64,000 nucleotides of DNA from Pseudolabrys sp. (GCA_030684935.1 JAUXXH010000023.1:101278-165277); one strand, 5' to 3'. Numbered from the stretch's first letter, positions 1-9,334 are shown. The notes: generated by a model from the sequence alone, not told the origin. Made by a program: numbers and translations.

Positions 1-1074
1 ACCGCCAAGATGTTCGACTGGCACGGCGGCGGCTTCCCGAACATGATCCTCGATGACGGCGGCGACGCCACCATGTACGTCCATCTCGGCCTGCGCGCCG
101 AGAACGGCGACACCGCCTTCCTCGACAAGCCGGGCTCCGACGAAGAAGTGATCTTCTTCAAGCTGCTGAAGAAGCAGCTCAAGGAAAAGCCGAAGGGCTA
201 CTTCGCCGAGATGGCCAAGAGCATCAAGGGCGTCTCGGAAGAGACCACCACCGGCGTGCATCGTCTGTACGACATGCAGAAGGCCGGCACGCTGCTGTGG
301 CCCGCCATCAACGTCAACGACTCGGTCACCAAGTCGAAGTTCGACAACCTCTACGGCTGCCGTGAGTCGCTGGTCGACGGCATCCGCCGCGGCACCGACG
401 TCATGATGTCCGGCAAGATCGCCATGGTCGCCGGCTTCGGCGACGTCGGCAAAGGCTCGGCCGCTTCGCTCCGCCAGGCCGGCTGCCGCGTGATGGTGTC
501 GGAGATCGACCCGATCTGCGCGCTGCAGGCGGCGATGGAAGGCTACCAGGTCGTGACCATGGAAGACGCCGCGCCCCAGGCCGACATCTTCGTCACCGCC
601 ACCGGCAACAAGGACATCATCACCATCGAGCACATGCGCGCGATGAAGGATCGCGCCATCGTCTGCAACATCGGCCACTTCGACAACGAGATCCAGATCG
701 CCTCGCTGAAGAACATGAAGTGGGACAACATCAAGCCGCAGGTCGACGAGATCACCTTCCCGGACGGCCACCGCATCATCATGCTGTCGGAAGGCCGCCT
801 GGTGAACCTCGGCAACGCCATGGGCCATCCGTCCTTCGTGATGTCGGCGTCCTTCACCAACCAGACGCTGGCGCAGATCGAACTCTACGCCAACAACAGC
901 GACGGCAAGTACAAGAAGGAAGTCTATGTGCTGCCGAAGTCGCTGGACGAGAAGGTCGCGCGGCTGCATCTCGCCAAGATCGGCGTCAAGCTGACCGAAC
1001 TGCGCGACGACCAGGCCTCCTACATCGGCGTCAAGAAGGAAGGCCCGTACAAGAGCGACCACTACCGGTACTAG
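1..1074 (+). CDS. ahcY: S-adenosylhomocysteine hydrolase (5' truncated by window edge)
   Basis: Adenosylhomocysteinase reversibly splits S-adenosylhomocysteine into adenosine and homocysteine, keeping SAM-dependent methylation running; it is a cytosolic NAD-binding homotetramer. The frame is open from the first base and 357 C-terminal residues are visible; bacterial homologues of this type are about 465-475 residues, so roughly 115 are missing upstream of the window. The Rossmann NAD loop [10 protein letters not shown] starts at visible residue 145, preceded by the conserved [13 protein letters not shown] segment. The protein ends with the family signature KSDHYRY. No truncation is seen inside the window. 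A terminator hairpin follows the stop, and the next gene converges on it. Identification rests on several long family signatures and is essentially certain; nothing can be said of its promoter. Confidence 0.98.
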   Translation, partial: TAKMFDWHGGGFPNMILDDGGDATMYVHLGLRAENGDTAFLDKPGSDEEVIFFKLLKKQLKEKPKGYFAEMAKSIKGVSEETTTGVHRLYDMQKAGTLLWPAINVNDSVTKSKFDNLYGCRESLVDGIRRGTDVMMSGKIAMVAGFGDVGKGSAASLRQAGCRVMVSEIDPICALQAAMEGYQVVTMEDAAPQADIFVTATGNKDIITIEHMRAMKDRAIVCNIGHFDNEIQIASLKNMKWDNIKPQVDEITFPDGHRIIMLSEGRLVNLGNAMGHPSFVMSASFTNQTLAQIELYANNSDGKYKKEVYVLPKSLDEKVARLHLAKIGVKLTELRDDQASYIGVKKEGPYKSDHYRY

Positions 1075-1085
1075 GCCAGAGACGT

Positions 1086-1109
1086 CATGGCCGGGCTTGT
1101 CCCGGCCAT
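1086..1109. repeat. Palindromic intergenic repeat (GGCCGGGCTTGTCCCGGCC type)
   Basis: TCATGGCCGGGCTTGTCCCGGCCAT forms a 9-bp stem (1087-1095 with 1101-1109). The same unit occurs at 24555-24641 and, in a diverged form, at 33621-33734, so it belongs to a dispersed family rather than being a gene-specific terminator. Confidence 0.75.
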
Positions 1110-1136
1110 CCACGCCTTGTTTTGAATTTCAAATTG

Positions 1137-1168
1137 ATGGCCGGGCCGCAAAGCCCGGCCATTTTCGT
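1137..1168 (+). terminator. Rho-independent terminator of ahcY
   Basis: A perfect 10-bp stem (ATGGCCGGGC 1137-1146, GCCCGGCCAT 1153-1162) with a 6-nt loop is followed by TTTTC. It lies 63 bases after the ahcY stop and directly before the end of the convergent glycosyltransferase gene, so it may serve both strands. Confidence 0.75.
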
Positions 1169-2691
1169 TACTGCGGCGGCACCAGCACGATGGCATAATC
1201 GCGCGGCTTCCCGGCAACACCCCAGACGCGGCGCGCGATCGTGGTCTCGACGGTGCGGCTCCCCGCAACGCGCGCGGCCTGCGCCGTGGCCGCGGCGCGG
1301 CAGCCCGCGTCCTCGGCAAAGCAGACGATCGCCTGCCCGGCTTGCGCCAGCTCGGCCGCCGCCGGCGCTGCCATGCCGGGCAGCGCACGCGGCCGTCCGT
1401 CGACGTAAGTGATCACACCATAGGCCAGGTCGGTGTCGCCGCCGACAAAGCGCAGCGGCTGCGGCGTCAGGCTGCGCCAGGCGCGTCCCACCTCGACGGC
1501 GAGCAGCGGCGCCTGCGCCGCGGCGGCCTGCGGCCCGCCACGCTGCCCGATAATGGCGATGGCCGGCGCGGCGACCAGCATCACCAGCGGCACGGCGATC
1601 GCCATCGCAACGATGCGGCGCATCTCGGCGGGACGAAACGTCACCGCCGCCGATGACAGCAGCAGCACCGGCAGCAGCGTGAAGGCCGGCATCGCCCACA
1701 GCGAGTTGATGGTAGCGCCGGTGGCGAGCGCGACCACCGGCGGCAGCAGCAGCGGCGCCCAGAACGCCGCAGCGGCGAGCCGTCGTTCGCGCTCCGCCGG
1801 CCAGATCATGTCGGCGGCTACCGCAAGCGATGGCCGCGCCGCGACCAGCACGATCAGCAGCGGGATTGCGACGAAACCGAAAGCGCCGCCAAGATACTCC
1901 AGCGCGCCCAGCACCACCGACATCATGGCCTTCTCGCCATGAACGGCGGTGGCATAGGCGAAGGGCGCGAAGTCGTGCTGCGCCAGCCACCACAGATGCG
2001 GCCCGAGCACGAGGACGCCGGTCGCCGCCGTGATCCACGGCGCGGCCGAGCGGAAATAATCGCCGCGCCGCGCGTCGATCAAAGCCGCCAGCGCCAACCC
2101 GGCGAGCAGAAACACCGACCAGTATTTGCCCAGCATGCAGCCGGCGGCGCCGATCCCGGCCAATGCCGCGTACACGCGGCTGCGCGTCACATAAGACCGC
2201 AGGAACCAGAACGTGGTCGCCGCCCACACCGGCATCATCACGGTGTTCACGTTGTACTTGAGCGCGTGGAAATTGAAGAACGGGATCAGCATCAGCAGCG
2301 CCAGCCCTGCGACGCGCTTGTCGGCATCGAGGTAGTCGGCCGACAGCCGCCATGCGAACCACAGCGCGATCGCCGGCATCAGCATCGCCAGCAGGTAAAA
2401 GGACCACTCCGCCACCGGCAGCACGCCGAACCAGACCGCCGCCAGCCAGGCCGCCAGCGGCGGATGCTTGAGGTAACCGAGGGAGAAATCGCGCGACCAG
2501 GCGACCAGTTCGGTCATGTCCGGATGCAGACCCTGGCTGCCTTTGGCGATGACGCCGTAGAGCGTCCACACCGCGACATAGGCCGCCAGCGCCAGCAGCA
2601 CGGCGCGGTCGCGCCGGGCCGGATCGGTCAGGGCGCCGTGGATCCGCCCGGCGGCGCGGTCGAGAGGCGTGAAAAGGCGGGAAAGGGCCAT
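1168..2691 (-). CDS. Glycosyltransferase family 39 (PMT/ArnT-like) membrane protein
   Basis: This 507-residue polytopic membrane protein resembles the dolichyl/undecaprenyl-phosphate sugar transferases of family GT39 (PMT_2), which move a sugar from a polyprenyl carrier to an acceptor on the outer face of the cytoplasmic membrane. The first periplasmic loop, after a hydrophobic segment near residues 31-50, carries the acidic [13 protein letters not shown] stretch followed by [11 protein letters not shown], the usual GT39 pattern. About ten hydrophobic segments follow, and the last 110 residues form a soluble tail. The start ATG leaves a 103-bp gap to the divergent lepA start. The acceptor (lipid A, protein or another glycan) is unknown; a hypothetical polyprenyl-sugar transferase is as far as the sequence allows. 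Confidence 0.85.
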   Translation of the reverse strand: MALSRLFTPLDRAAGRIHGALTDPARRDRAVLLALAAYVAVWTLYGVIAKGSQGLHPDMTELVAWSRDFSLGYLKHPPLAAWLAAVWFGVLPVAEWSFYLLAMLMPAIALWFAWRLSADYLDADKRVAGLALLMLIPFFNFHALKYNVNTVMMPVWAATTFWFLRSYVTRSRVYAALAGIGAAGCMLGKYWSVFLLAGLALAALIDARRGDYFRSAAPWITAATGVLVLGPHLWWLAQHDFAPFAYATAVHGEKAMMSVVLGALEYLGGAFGFVAIPLLIVLVAARPSLAVAADMIWPAERERRLAAAAFWAPLLLPPVVALATGATINSLWAMPAFTLLPVLLLSSAAVTFRPAEMRRIVAMAIAVPLVMLVAAPAIAIIGQRGGPQAAAAQAPLLAVEVGRAWRSLTPQPLRFVGGDTDLAYGVITYVDGRPRALPGMAAPAAAELAQAGQAIVCFAEDAGCRAAATAQAARVAGSRTVETTIARRVWGVAGKPRDYAIVLVPPQ

Positions 2692-2794
2692 GGCGACAGC
2701 CCTATCGCATGGCGAAGCGGGATTCGTCCAACGCCGCCGCCGAATGCCACGGAGATTGCTTGATGGTGCCGGATTCGGGTGTTATCTCGCCCCC

Positions 2795-4606
<1,812 letters not shown>

Positions 4607-4657
4607 GGGCGAAGTGCTCCGACTATTGTGGATGTATGATATGTTTTCCCCGGCGGG

Positions 4658-4936
4658 ATGGGGAAACGCGCCGTGCCGGGCAAGAAGAATTTAGAGCTGA
4701 CTGCACATGCTCGCTTGAGGTTGCTGGAACGCAGCCTCTCCTTAAATTGGATCGAGGCGACTGCTCGAAATCCTGATTGGATTGAGCCTGACCCGCGCGG
4801 CGCAAGCATCGAGCGCCGATTTCGTGCGATTGACGAACGAAGTGGCCGGATCTTGCGGGTTGCCTGCATAGAGACAGAGACAGCCATTCGCGTTATAACT
4901 GTCACGTTCGATAGAAATGCGAGGCGCAAATCATGA
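4658..4936 (+). CDS. DUF4258-type small protein, possible toxin-like partner
   Basis: A 92-residue basic protein with the DUF4258 pattern: an early helix with LTAHARLRLLERSL (residues ~14-27), a central NPDWIEPDPRG turn, and a C-terminal pair of strands RVACIETETAIRVITVTF. The His-x-Arg start of the helix is typical of this family, which is often encoded directly before a DUF2283 protein and has been treated as a RelE-like toxin candidate. The stop overlaps the next start by four bases (ATGA), so the two are translationally coupled. Bases here are visibly richer in A+T than the flanking lepA, suggesting a different origin. No clear ribosome binding site precedes the ATG. Toxin activity is inference; no catalytic residues are assigned. 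Confidence 0.7.
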   Translation: MGKRAVPGKKNLELTAHARLRLLERSLSLNWIEATARNPDWIEPDPRGASIERRFRAIDERSGRILRVACIETETAIRVITVTFDRNARRKS

Positions 4937-5154
4937 TCGACATAACTTACGATCCTGAAGCCGACGCTGTTTACATTTATTTGAGCCGCGCGAAGGTTGA
5001 GAGCACCGAGGAAGCCGGTCCGTTCATCTACGATGTAGATGCAGCCGGCCGTGTGCGCGGCATCGAAATCCTCTCTGCAAGCAAAGTGCTCGCTCCGGGC
5101 GAGTGGCAGAATGCACGACGGCCCGGCGAAGCGAAGTCCGACGCCGCCGAATAA
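4933..5154 (+). CDS. DUF2283 domain protein, partner of the DUF4258 gene
   Basis: This 73-residue protein matches DUF2283: it opens with IDITYDPEADAVYIYLS, continues with a variable strand and then DAAGRVRGIEILSASKVL, the family's Asp-x-x-Gly-x-x-x-Gly-Ile-Glu-Ile pattern. The fold is a small beta sheet. It begins inside the stop of the preceding DUF4258 gene. Pairs with this order are common in bacterial genomes and are usually discussed as toxin-antitoxin-like modules, DUF2283 being the presumed antitoxin, although no DNA-binding motif can be seen here. The C-terminal ten residues are polar and probably disordered. Function beyond pairing is unknown. Confidence 0.75.
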   Translation: MIDITYDPEADAVYIYLSRAKVESTEEAGPFIYDVDAAGRVRGIEILSASKVLAPGEWQNARRPGEAKSDAAE

Positions 5155-5224
5155 GGCGCAAACTTGTTGACGTGCGCGAGATGGTGCGCGCCTTCAGGAT
5201 GAGGCTAGGCCGTCAAGCCAGCAG

Positions 5225-5611
5225 TCACCGCGCCGCGGCGACCGCCCGCTCGGCCACGCGCACCCGGCGCCCCCCGCGCTCGCCCGCCAGCACCCAATCA
5301 GCATCCAGACTGCGGATCGGCACGGCCGGATCGGCCGGGATGCGGCCGGAGACCTGCAAGGCCATATAGCGCATGCAGGACACGCGCAGGAACGAGGCGA
5401 AGTTCGACAGGTCGGCGCCCGCCTCGGCCAGTTCGTCGTAAAGCTTGGCGATGAGCTGGTTGATGCTCATGCCGTCGCGTGCGCCGATCTCCTCCAGCAC
5501 CTGCCAGAACATGGTCTCCAGCCGGATGCTGGTCGACAGGCGATGCAGCCGCAGCGAGCGCGTCTGCGGCTGATAGAGCGCCGGATCGGCGCCGATGAAA
5601 ATCTGGCACAT
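5225..5611 (-). CDS. Ribbon-helix-helix (RHH_4-type) domain protein
   Basis: A 128-residue cytoplasmic protein with an alphaproteobacterial RHH_4-like domain: TRSLRLHRLSTSIRLETMF forms the strand and first helix (about residues 15-33) and RDGMSINQLIAKLYDEL the second helix. Such proteins are presumed DNA-binding, dimeric regulators, but their targets are mostly unknown. The frame extends to 5707, but the ATG at 5611 is chosen because AGGGAGG lies seven bases upstream, while the extension runs into an intergenic repeat. The C-terminal third is arginine- and alanine-rich. It is downstream of the DJ-1-like gene on the same strand but separated from it by a palindromic repeat, so co-transcription is uncertain. 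Confidence 0.8.
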   Translation of the reverse strand: MCQIFIGADPALYQPQTRSLRLHRLSTSIRLETMFWQVLEEIGARDGMSINQLIAKLYDELAEAGADLSNFASFLRVSCMRYMALQVSGRIPADPAVPIRSLDADWVLAGERGGRRVRVAERAVAAAR

Positions 5612-5675
5612 CGCGACCTCCCTTGGAGCCTTATCGTTTCGGATTGAATCAGAGACCCGCCCTAACAATTTGTTT

Positions 5676-5724
5676 GAGCATGATCTTATCCGGAAACCGG
5701 TTCCCACTATTCGGGATCATGCTC
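5676..5724. repeat. Palindromic intergenic repeat (GAGCATGATC ... GATCATGCTC)
   Basis: Perfect 10-bp arms at 5676-5685 and 5715-5724 enclose CCGGAAACCGG. This layout is a common extragenic palindrome in Bradyrhizobium-like genomes. It sits between the DJ-1-like and RHH genes and could act as a transcript-end or stability hairpin. Confidence 0.75.
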
Positions 5725-5769
5725 GTCCCCGACAGGCGCGCCCATCCTCGAGCACGCCGGCCCAGGCGG

Positions 5770-6351
5770 TCAATGGCTGATGCGGGTGCCGAGCACGGCC
5801 AGGAACTGCGCGATCCAGGCCGGGTGCGCCGGCCAGGCCGGGGCGGTGACCAGATTGCCGTCGGTCTGTGCCGCGTCGATGGCGATCTCGGCATAGCGCC
5901 CGCCGGCAAGCTCGACTTCGGCGCGGCAGGCGGGATAGGCCGAACACGTGCGCTGCGACAGCACGCCGGCAGCGGCCAGGATCTGCGCGCCGTGGCAGAT
6001 CGCAGCGACCGGCTTGTTGGCGTCAAAGAAGTGGCGAACGCTCGCGAGCACGTCGGCGTTGAGCCGCAGATATTCCGGCGCGCGGCCGCCTGGAATGACC
6101 AGCGCGTCGTAGCCTTCCGGCTTGGCCTCGGCGAAGTCGGCGTTGAGCGTGAAATTGTGGCCGCGTTTTTCCGAATAGGTCTGCTGGCCTTCGAAATCGT
6201 GAATCGCGGTGGCGATCGCCTCACCCGCCTTCTTGCCGGGGCAGACCGCGTCAACCTGATGGCCGACCGCCTGCAGCGCCTGAAACGGCACCATGATCTC
6301 GTAGTCCTCGCCGAAATCGCCGACGAGCATCAAAATACGTTTTCCTGCCAT
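5770..6351 (-). CDS. DJ-1/PfpI family protein
   Basis: A 193-residue member of the DJ-1/PfpI (class I glutamine amidotransferase-like) superfamily. It begins with the strand [19 protein letters not shown]; the acidic Glu of this segment and the nucleophile-elbow Cys in [14 protein letters not shown] are the residues expected for the family. Members act as deglycases/glyoxalases, proteases or chaperones, and the exact role cannot be told. The ATG at 6351 is chosen over an upstream start at 6375 because GGGAGA lies seven bases before it and the extension is not conserved in type. No signal peptide; cytosolic. It has no obvious operon partner upstream. Confidence 0.85.
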   Translation of the reverse strand: MAGKRILMLVGDFGEDYEIMVPFQALQAVGHQVDAVCPGKKAGEAIATAIHDFEGQQTYSEKRGHNFTLNADFAEAKPEGYDALVIPGGRAPEYLRLNADVLASVRHFFDANKPVAAICHGAQILAAAGVLSQRTCSAYPACRAEVELAGGRYAEIAIDAAQTDGNLVTAPAWPAHPAWIAQFLAVLGTRISH

Positions 6352-6616
6352 GAACGTTCTCCCGCGCGGTCTCACGCCGCTGCGCGATTATTGCCGCCCC
6401 CGACGTCGGCGGGTGTTAGCCCGCTACTACGGCGGCCGGCTTCCCGCGTCCGCGGGGCCCGAGTGGTATAAACAAGGCGGCTTTCCTGCGCCGTCATCGA
6501 CCGGGCTTGTCCCGGTGATTCCGCCGAGGGACGCACCGTGCCCGCCGCAGCGGGAGGGCCGGCTCAAGCTCGGCCCTGACAAGACGTCACGCTCGGCTGC
6601 CCTTCCCGCATTCTTG
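6352..6616. other. Intergenic stretch left of the insertion element
   Basis: No gene is supported. It holds the DJ-1-like leader and, near 6492-6524, a short copy of the GGGCTTGTCCC palindrome family. It ends at the left target duplication of the IS1595-family element; before insertion it was continuous with the sequence now starting at 8655. Confidence 0.6.
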
Positions 6617-6624
6617 ACAAAAAT
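6617..6624. repeat. Left target-site duplication ACAAAAAT
   Basis: ACAAAAAT here is repeated exactly at 8655-8662 outside the other end of the element. Including the flanking G and C the identity is 10 bp (GACAAAAATC), so the duplication is 8 bp if the ends read CGGCAT, or 10 bp if they read GGCAT. Eight fits the IS1595 family. Confidence 0.85.
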
Positions 6625-6650
6625 CGGCATATTGTACTTCCCGTACCCAA
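6625..6650 (+). repeat. Left terminal inverted repeat of the IS1595-family element
   Basis: Starts CGGCATATT and ends CGTACCCAA; matches the reverse complement of 8629-8654 at 23 of 26 positions (differences at repeat positions 10, 16 and 17). Confidence 0.9.
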
Positions 6651-6659
6651 GCGGTACGG
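6641..6659. promoter_or_regulatory. Palindrome at the inner edge of the left inverted repeat
   Basis: CCGTACC (6641-6647) and GGTACGG (6653-6659) are perfect inverted arms around CAAGC. The right inverted repeat does not have it, so it is specific to the end from which the passenger reads. It lies 13 bases before the first possible passenger start and could be an operator, a protective hairpin against read-in, or a transposase site. Confidence 0.4.
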
Positions 6660-6672
6660 TTAGGGGTGAGTC

Positions 6673-7518
6673 GTGCTTCACCCACTAACCGAGACTGTGC
6701 GCGTCCTGTTTGGACGGAAATTCGGGGGTCGCGACCTAGTGGCCATATTCAGCATTCGGTTGGACGAAACCGGGACCGATGGCTATTCGCCAATTACGGT
6801 GGTGGCGGGAGCGGTTGCCTCGCCATCACAATGGGACATGCTCGAAAGCAAATGGTCGGCGCTGCTAGCGCGGTCTGGCGTAGCCGCATTTCATGCGATG
6901 GACTTTAACGACCGGGAACCGCCATTTGATAATTGGAGTGCATTGAAACTCCGGAGGTTCACTGACGCTCAGAACAAAATAATCGCAAAAAACACCCTGT
7001 TCCGGGTGTCTGTAGGAATTGAGCAGGCGGCGCATCAGGCGATTAAGGAAAGAATGAGAGGGATAAAGGGCTTTATGCCAGAGTCAGATTATAGCCTGTG
7101 CCTGCGCTATATGCTGTTCCACGCAAGCGAACAATTATCAAAAAAAGACCAAGACCATGAACTTACTGTCATGGTTGAAGATGGCCCATGGTCCTGCGGA
7201 GCCAACGCCACATACCAGCGCATTAAGGGGCCTTCAAAATGGAAGGCGTCCAAACATGCCCATCGGTTAGCTGGTTTTGCAACGGTGCCGAAAGGAACCC
7301 GCCCTTCCCTTGAAGCGTCCGACTTAATTGCAGATCAGGAAATTGTGAGATTGAGCAAGGGCGTAAAGCGTTCAAAGAGAGACACTCTATCCGTACTACT
7401 CACCCGCGAGAGATTGGATGCCTGGCAAGAATGGATGATGGAAGAAAAAGAGATTCGGCGGGCTTGGCGCGCGGCGCAGAAAACTACGTCCTCTTTTTCA
7501 GAAGGAGGCTCCGAATAG
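6673..7518 (+). CDS. DUF3800 domain protein, passenger of the IS1595-family element
   Basis: A 281-residue protein of the DUF3800 family, whose biochemical role is not established. The family hallmark is an early strand ending in an acidic pair: here FSIRLDETG with Asp31-Glu32. A second acidic position follows in FHAMDFND (~76-83), a third in MVEDGPW (~167), and LEASDLIAD (~217) lies near the C-terminus; this spacing resembles metal-dependent RNase H-like nucleases, but that is inference. The frame opens with GTG at 6673 behind AGGGG; GTG at 6739, eight codons before the DETG motif, would give the short N-terminus usual for the family and is a real alternative. The gene lies wholly inside the element and converges on, and overlaps, the 54-codon ORF. 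Confidence 0.8.
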   Translation: MLHPLTETVRVLFGRKFGGRDLVAIFSIRLDETGTDGYSPITVVAGAVASPSQWDMLESKWSALLARSGVAAFHAMDFNDREPPFDNWSALKLRRFTDAQNKIIAKNTLFRVSVGIEQAAHQAIKERMRGIKGFMPESDYSLCLRYMLFHASEQLSKKDQDHELTVMVEDGPWSCGANATYQRIKGPSKWKASKHAHRLAGFATVPKGTRPSLEASDLIADQEIVRLSKGVKRSKRDTLSVLLTRERLDAWQEWMMEEKEIRRAWRAAQKTTSSFSEGGSE

Positions 7519-7648
7519 TTCTGTCAAATTTTTCGCCGGTTTCGTCTGCCTCAAGCTTCCGAGCGATTTCTTTGAACCGCTCGGACTGCTCTTTGTCAGT
7601 GTTTTTTGGGCCTTTTGGCTTTGGTTTGGCCTTTGGGCGCTGGGCCAT
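7484..7648 (-). CDS. 54-residue accessory ORF behind the transposase
   Basis: A small basic ORF starting five bases after the transposase stop, on the same strand. The product begins MAQRPKAKPKPKGPKN, a lysine/proline-rich tail, followed by an amphipathic helix with SERFKEIARKLEADETGEKF and a short C-terminal helix RTIRSLLLKKRT. The helical part looks like a compact DNA- or protein-binding element. Its position, the continuous frame and the coherent amphipathic pattern support a real gene in an operon with the transposase; no strong Shine-Dalgarno is present, so coupling to transposase translation is likely. Its 3' end overlaps the DUF3800 gene by 35 bases on the opposite strand. Function unknown; a regulator of transposition or partner of the passenger is possible. 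Confidence 0.6.
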   Translation of the reverse strand: MAQRPKAKPKPKGPKNTDKEQSERFKEIARKLEADETGEKFDRTIRSLLLKKRT

Positions 7649-7653
7649 ATCGT

Positions 7654-8592
7654 TTAGTCCCGCTCTTTAGCTGTTTGATAGGTGAGGCGCTTCCCGACAA
7701 CTCCAGACAGCATTTTGTTCGCACGCGCCTCGTCGTTCACGCCAAGCTTGGTGCGGTTGTTATAGCGGAAATCGAACTCGGCCAGATAGCGGTGCAGATG
7801 CTTTTCGGCGCAGTGCTGATAGGTGCCCTTCATGCCGCGCTTGAACACCGAGAAGTAGCCTTCAACGGTATTGGTGTGAACGGTGCGCTCACCCTCATAC
7901 CGGACGTATTCCTTGCCTGAGTGAATGACGGTGTGGTGCCCGTCATAACCGTTCTTCACGTTGTTGTAGAGGCGGCTTTCATCGGTGTGGATTTCCGACG
8001 AAGCCCGGATATTGGCGCGCATGATCCCCATGACGGTCGAAGCATCGGCGCGATCCACATGGAAGGTGCGAACCGAACCGCCACGCTCTACCAGAGAAAC
8101 GACCGAACGCTTTGACGAATGCGAGGCTTTGCCGAGTTTGGTTCGCTTGCGGATAACCTCTTTGTCCCCGAAATAGGTTTCATCGACCTCGACAACCTTT
8201 CCCTTGCCGCCCAGCGGGGTCTTGCCGCCGGTCATGGCTTCGCGAATGCGGTGCCCCATGAACCAAGCGGTCTTCAGGGTGACGCCCAAGGTGCGGTGAA
8301 GCTGGTTCGCGCTGATGCCCTTCTTGCTGGACGAGATCAGGAAGATCGCTTGCAGCCACAGGCGAAGCTGTACGTGACTGGACTCGAAAATGGTCCCGAC
8401 CTTCACAGTGAAGGGCTTGCGGCACTGGTAGCACTTGTAAACGCCAGTGCGGGTGCTCTTGCCCTTCATCGGGCTAATCCGGTCCACGCCGCCACAGTGC
8501 GGGCAAACAGGGCCTTCCGGCCAAACGCGGGCTTCAACCCAGCGGTAGGCGGCGGCTTCATCGTGGAAATGACGGTCTGAAAGGACGGACAT
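7654..8592 (-). CDS. IS1595-family (ISXO2-like) transposase
   Basis: A complete 312-residue transposase. The N-terminus has a zinc ribbon: CPHC at residues 30-33 and CYQC at 54-57. A helical DNA-binding region follows, with KGISANQLHRTLGVTLKTAW. The DDE catalytic core is present: Asp137 in VEVDETYFGD, Asp204 in IHTDESRLY and Glu244 in TNTVEGYFS, the last in the Asn-Thr-Val-Glu-Gly context typical of ISXO2-like enzymes. No frameshift or internal stop is seen. The ATG at 8592 is preceded by AGGGAG eight bases upstream. The gene starts 36 bases inside the right inverted repeat, whose sequence probably holds the promoter. Confidence 0.96.
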   Translation of the reverse strand: MSVLSDRHFHDEAAAYRWVEARVWPEGPVCPHCGGVDRISPMKGKSTRTGVYKCYQCRKPFTVKVGTIFESSHVQLRLWLQAIFLISSSKKGISANQLHRTLGVTLKTAWFMGHRIREAMTGGKTPLGGKGKVVEVDETYFGDKEVIRKRTKLGKASHSSKRSVVSLVERGGSVRTFHVDRADASTVMGIMRANIRASSEIHTDESRLYNNVKNGYDGHHTVIHSGKEYVRYEGERTVHTNTVEGYFSVFKRGMKGTYQHCAEKHLHRYLAEFDFRYNNRTKLGVNDEARANKMLSGVVGKRLTYQTAKERD

Positions 8593-8628
8593 GGCTAACT
8601 CCCTATGAGCAAACCATATAACCCCGAA

Positions 8629-8654
8629 TTGGGTACGTCAAGTATAATATGCCG
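8629..8654 (-). repeat. Right terminal inverted repeat of the IS1595-family element
   Basis: Reverse complement begins CGGCATATT and ends CGTACCCAA. It lies just upstream of the transposase start. Confidence 0.9.
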
Positions 8655-8662
8655 ACAAAAAT
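8655..8662. repeat. Right target-site duplication ACAAAAAT
   Basis: Exact copy of 6617-6624, adjoining the right end of the element. Confidence 0.85.
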
Positions 8663-9065
8663 CCTAGAGGATGATAGTCCTACCACACCTTGCTCGCCGA
8701 CCCCGTCATCTCGAGTGACGCGGGCGGTCGAGCAACGTGCGGTGCGCCGACAATGCGCATCGCGGTCGGGCCGGCGCGCGAGCGCAGGCTTGACCCGGTG
8801 GAGCGCCGGGAGGCGCAGCGCCCCGGCGTCAGGCCTCGCAAACCTGCCGCATGCGGCGCGCGCGCCCCGGGGCAGGTCTCGCAAGCCTGTCTCCGATTCG
8901 GCGCGCGTGGCGGCCCGATCGCAAGGGCCGCCCTTGAAGGGGCCTCGCCAGCCCCTGGCGCCTCCCGGCGCTCCATTCCCTTTTGGGGGAAAAGGAAAAA
9001 GGGAACGCAGGCGTCCCCGGCGCCTTGAATAACACGGGCGATGGCGCACGCCTTGTTCACCGCGC
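8663..9065. other. Non-coding stretch between the insertion element and the mazEF operon
   Basis: Frames stay open here only because of high GC; none has a plausible start or protein-like composition, and I see no gene. It contains an imperfect direct repeat, AGGCCTCGCAAACCTG at 8831-8846 and AGGTCTCGCAAGCCTG at 8874-8889 (two differences), and an inverted repeat TTCCCTTTT (8976-8984) / AAAAGGGAA (8997-9005) set between two GGCGCC sites. It looks like one of the long extragenic repeats of this group of bacteria. Confidence 0.5.
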
Positions 9066-9079
9066 CGTAACATGTTACG
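9066..9079. promoter_or_regulatory. 14-bp perfect palindrome, probable MazE/MazF operator
   Basis: CGTAACATGTTACG is fully self-complementary and lies 21 bases before the antitoxin start. Antitoxins of type II modules usually bind such palindromes to repress their own operon. It stands out from its GC-rich surroundings. Confidence 0.6.
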
Positions 9080-9100
9080 TTTCTGCAGCGGAGAAACGCG

Positions 9101-9334
9101 ATGCCCGCCTCGCGCAAGCCCAAGCCTCAGACCCCGAAGCAGCGCATGCAGGCGCGGCGCGACCGCTTGCGCGCCCAAGGGCTGCGCCCGGTCCAGCATT
9201 GGGTGCCCGATTTGCGCGATCCGAAAGTGCAGGCCGATCTGCGCCGGGAAGGCAAATTGATGGCACGACCCGTGGAAAACGGCGCCCTCGATGAGTGGAT
9301 CGAGAAGGCCTACGACTGGTCTGAATGGAAATAA
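9101..9334 (+). CDS. MazE-like antitoxin (DUF3018 type)
   Basis: A 77-residue protein of the MazE-like DUF3018 family: a basic N-terminus SRKPKPQTPKQRMQARRDRLRAQ, then GLRPVQHWVPDLRDP, and a C-terminal RREGKLMARPVENGALDEW stretch that would wrap the toxin. The WVPD sequence is characteristic of this antitoxin family. GGAGAAA precedes the ATG at a good distance and a perfect palindrome lies just upstream. The gene overlaps the mazF-like gene by ten bases, the standard order antitoxin then toxin. Expected role: neutralise the toxin and autorepress the operon. Protein partner and DNA target are inferred from family and context. Confidence 0.85.
   Translation: MPASRKPKPQTPKQRMQARRDRLRAQGLRPVQHWVPDLRDPKVQADLRREGKLMARPVENGALDEWIEKAYDWSEWK

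Larger units (their letters stand above)
6625..8654. mobile_element. IS1595-family insertion sequence with passenger genes
   Basis: A complete 2030-bp element bounded by imperfect 26-bp inverted repeats (6625-6650 and 8629-8654, 23 of 26 positions matching, both starting CGGCATATT) and flanked by an 8-bp direct target duplication. It carries a transposase on the minus strand, a 54-codon ORF directly behind it, and a convergent DUF3800 gene reading inward from the left end. Many IS1595-family members are known to carry passenger genes, which fits the length. Intact ends, intact ORFs and a perfect target repeat indicate a recent and probably still mobile insertion into an intergenic site. The passenger is visibly less GC-rich than the chromosome around it. 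Confidence 0.92.

Noticed and set aside
2669..2794. Longer start for lepA
   Set aside because: Adds 42 non-conserved Arg-rich residues and overlaps the divergent gene; EF4 N-terminus begins at 2795.
6352..6616. Possible tRNA or small RNA left of the insertion element
   Set aside because: No cloverleaf; the inverted repeat belongs to a dispersed family.
8831..8889. Two-copy repeat as a CRISPR array
   Set aside because: Only two imperfect units, no uniform spacers and no cas genes in the window.
9066..9079. Palindrome as a Rho-independent terminator
   Set aside because: Stem is AT-rich, has no loop space and no T-tract, and precedes a gene start; an operator fits better.
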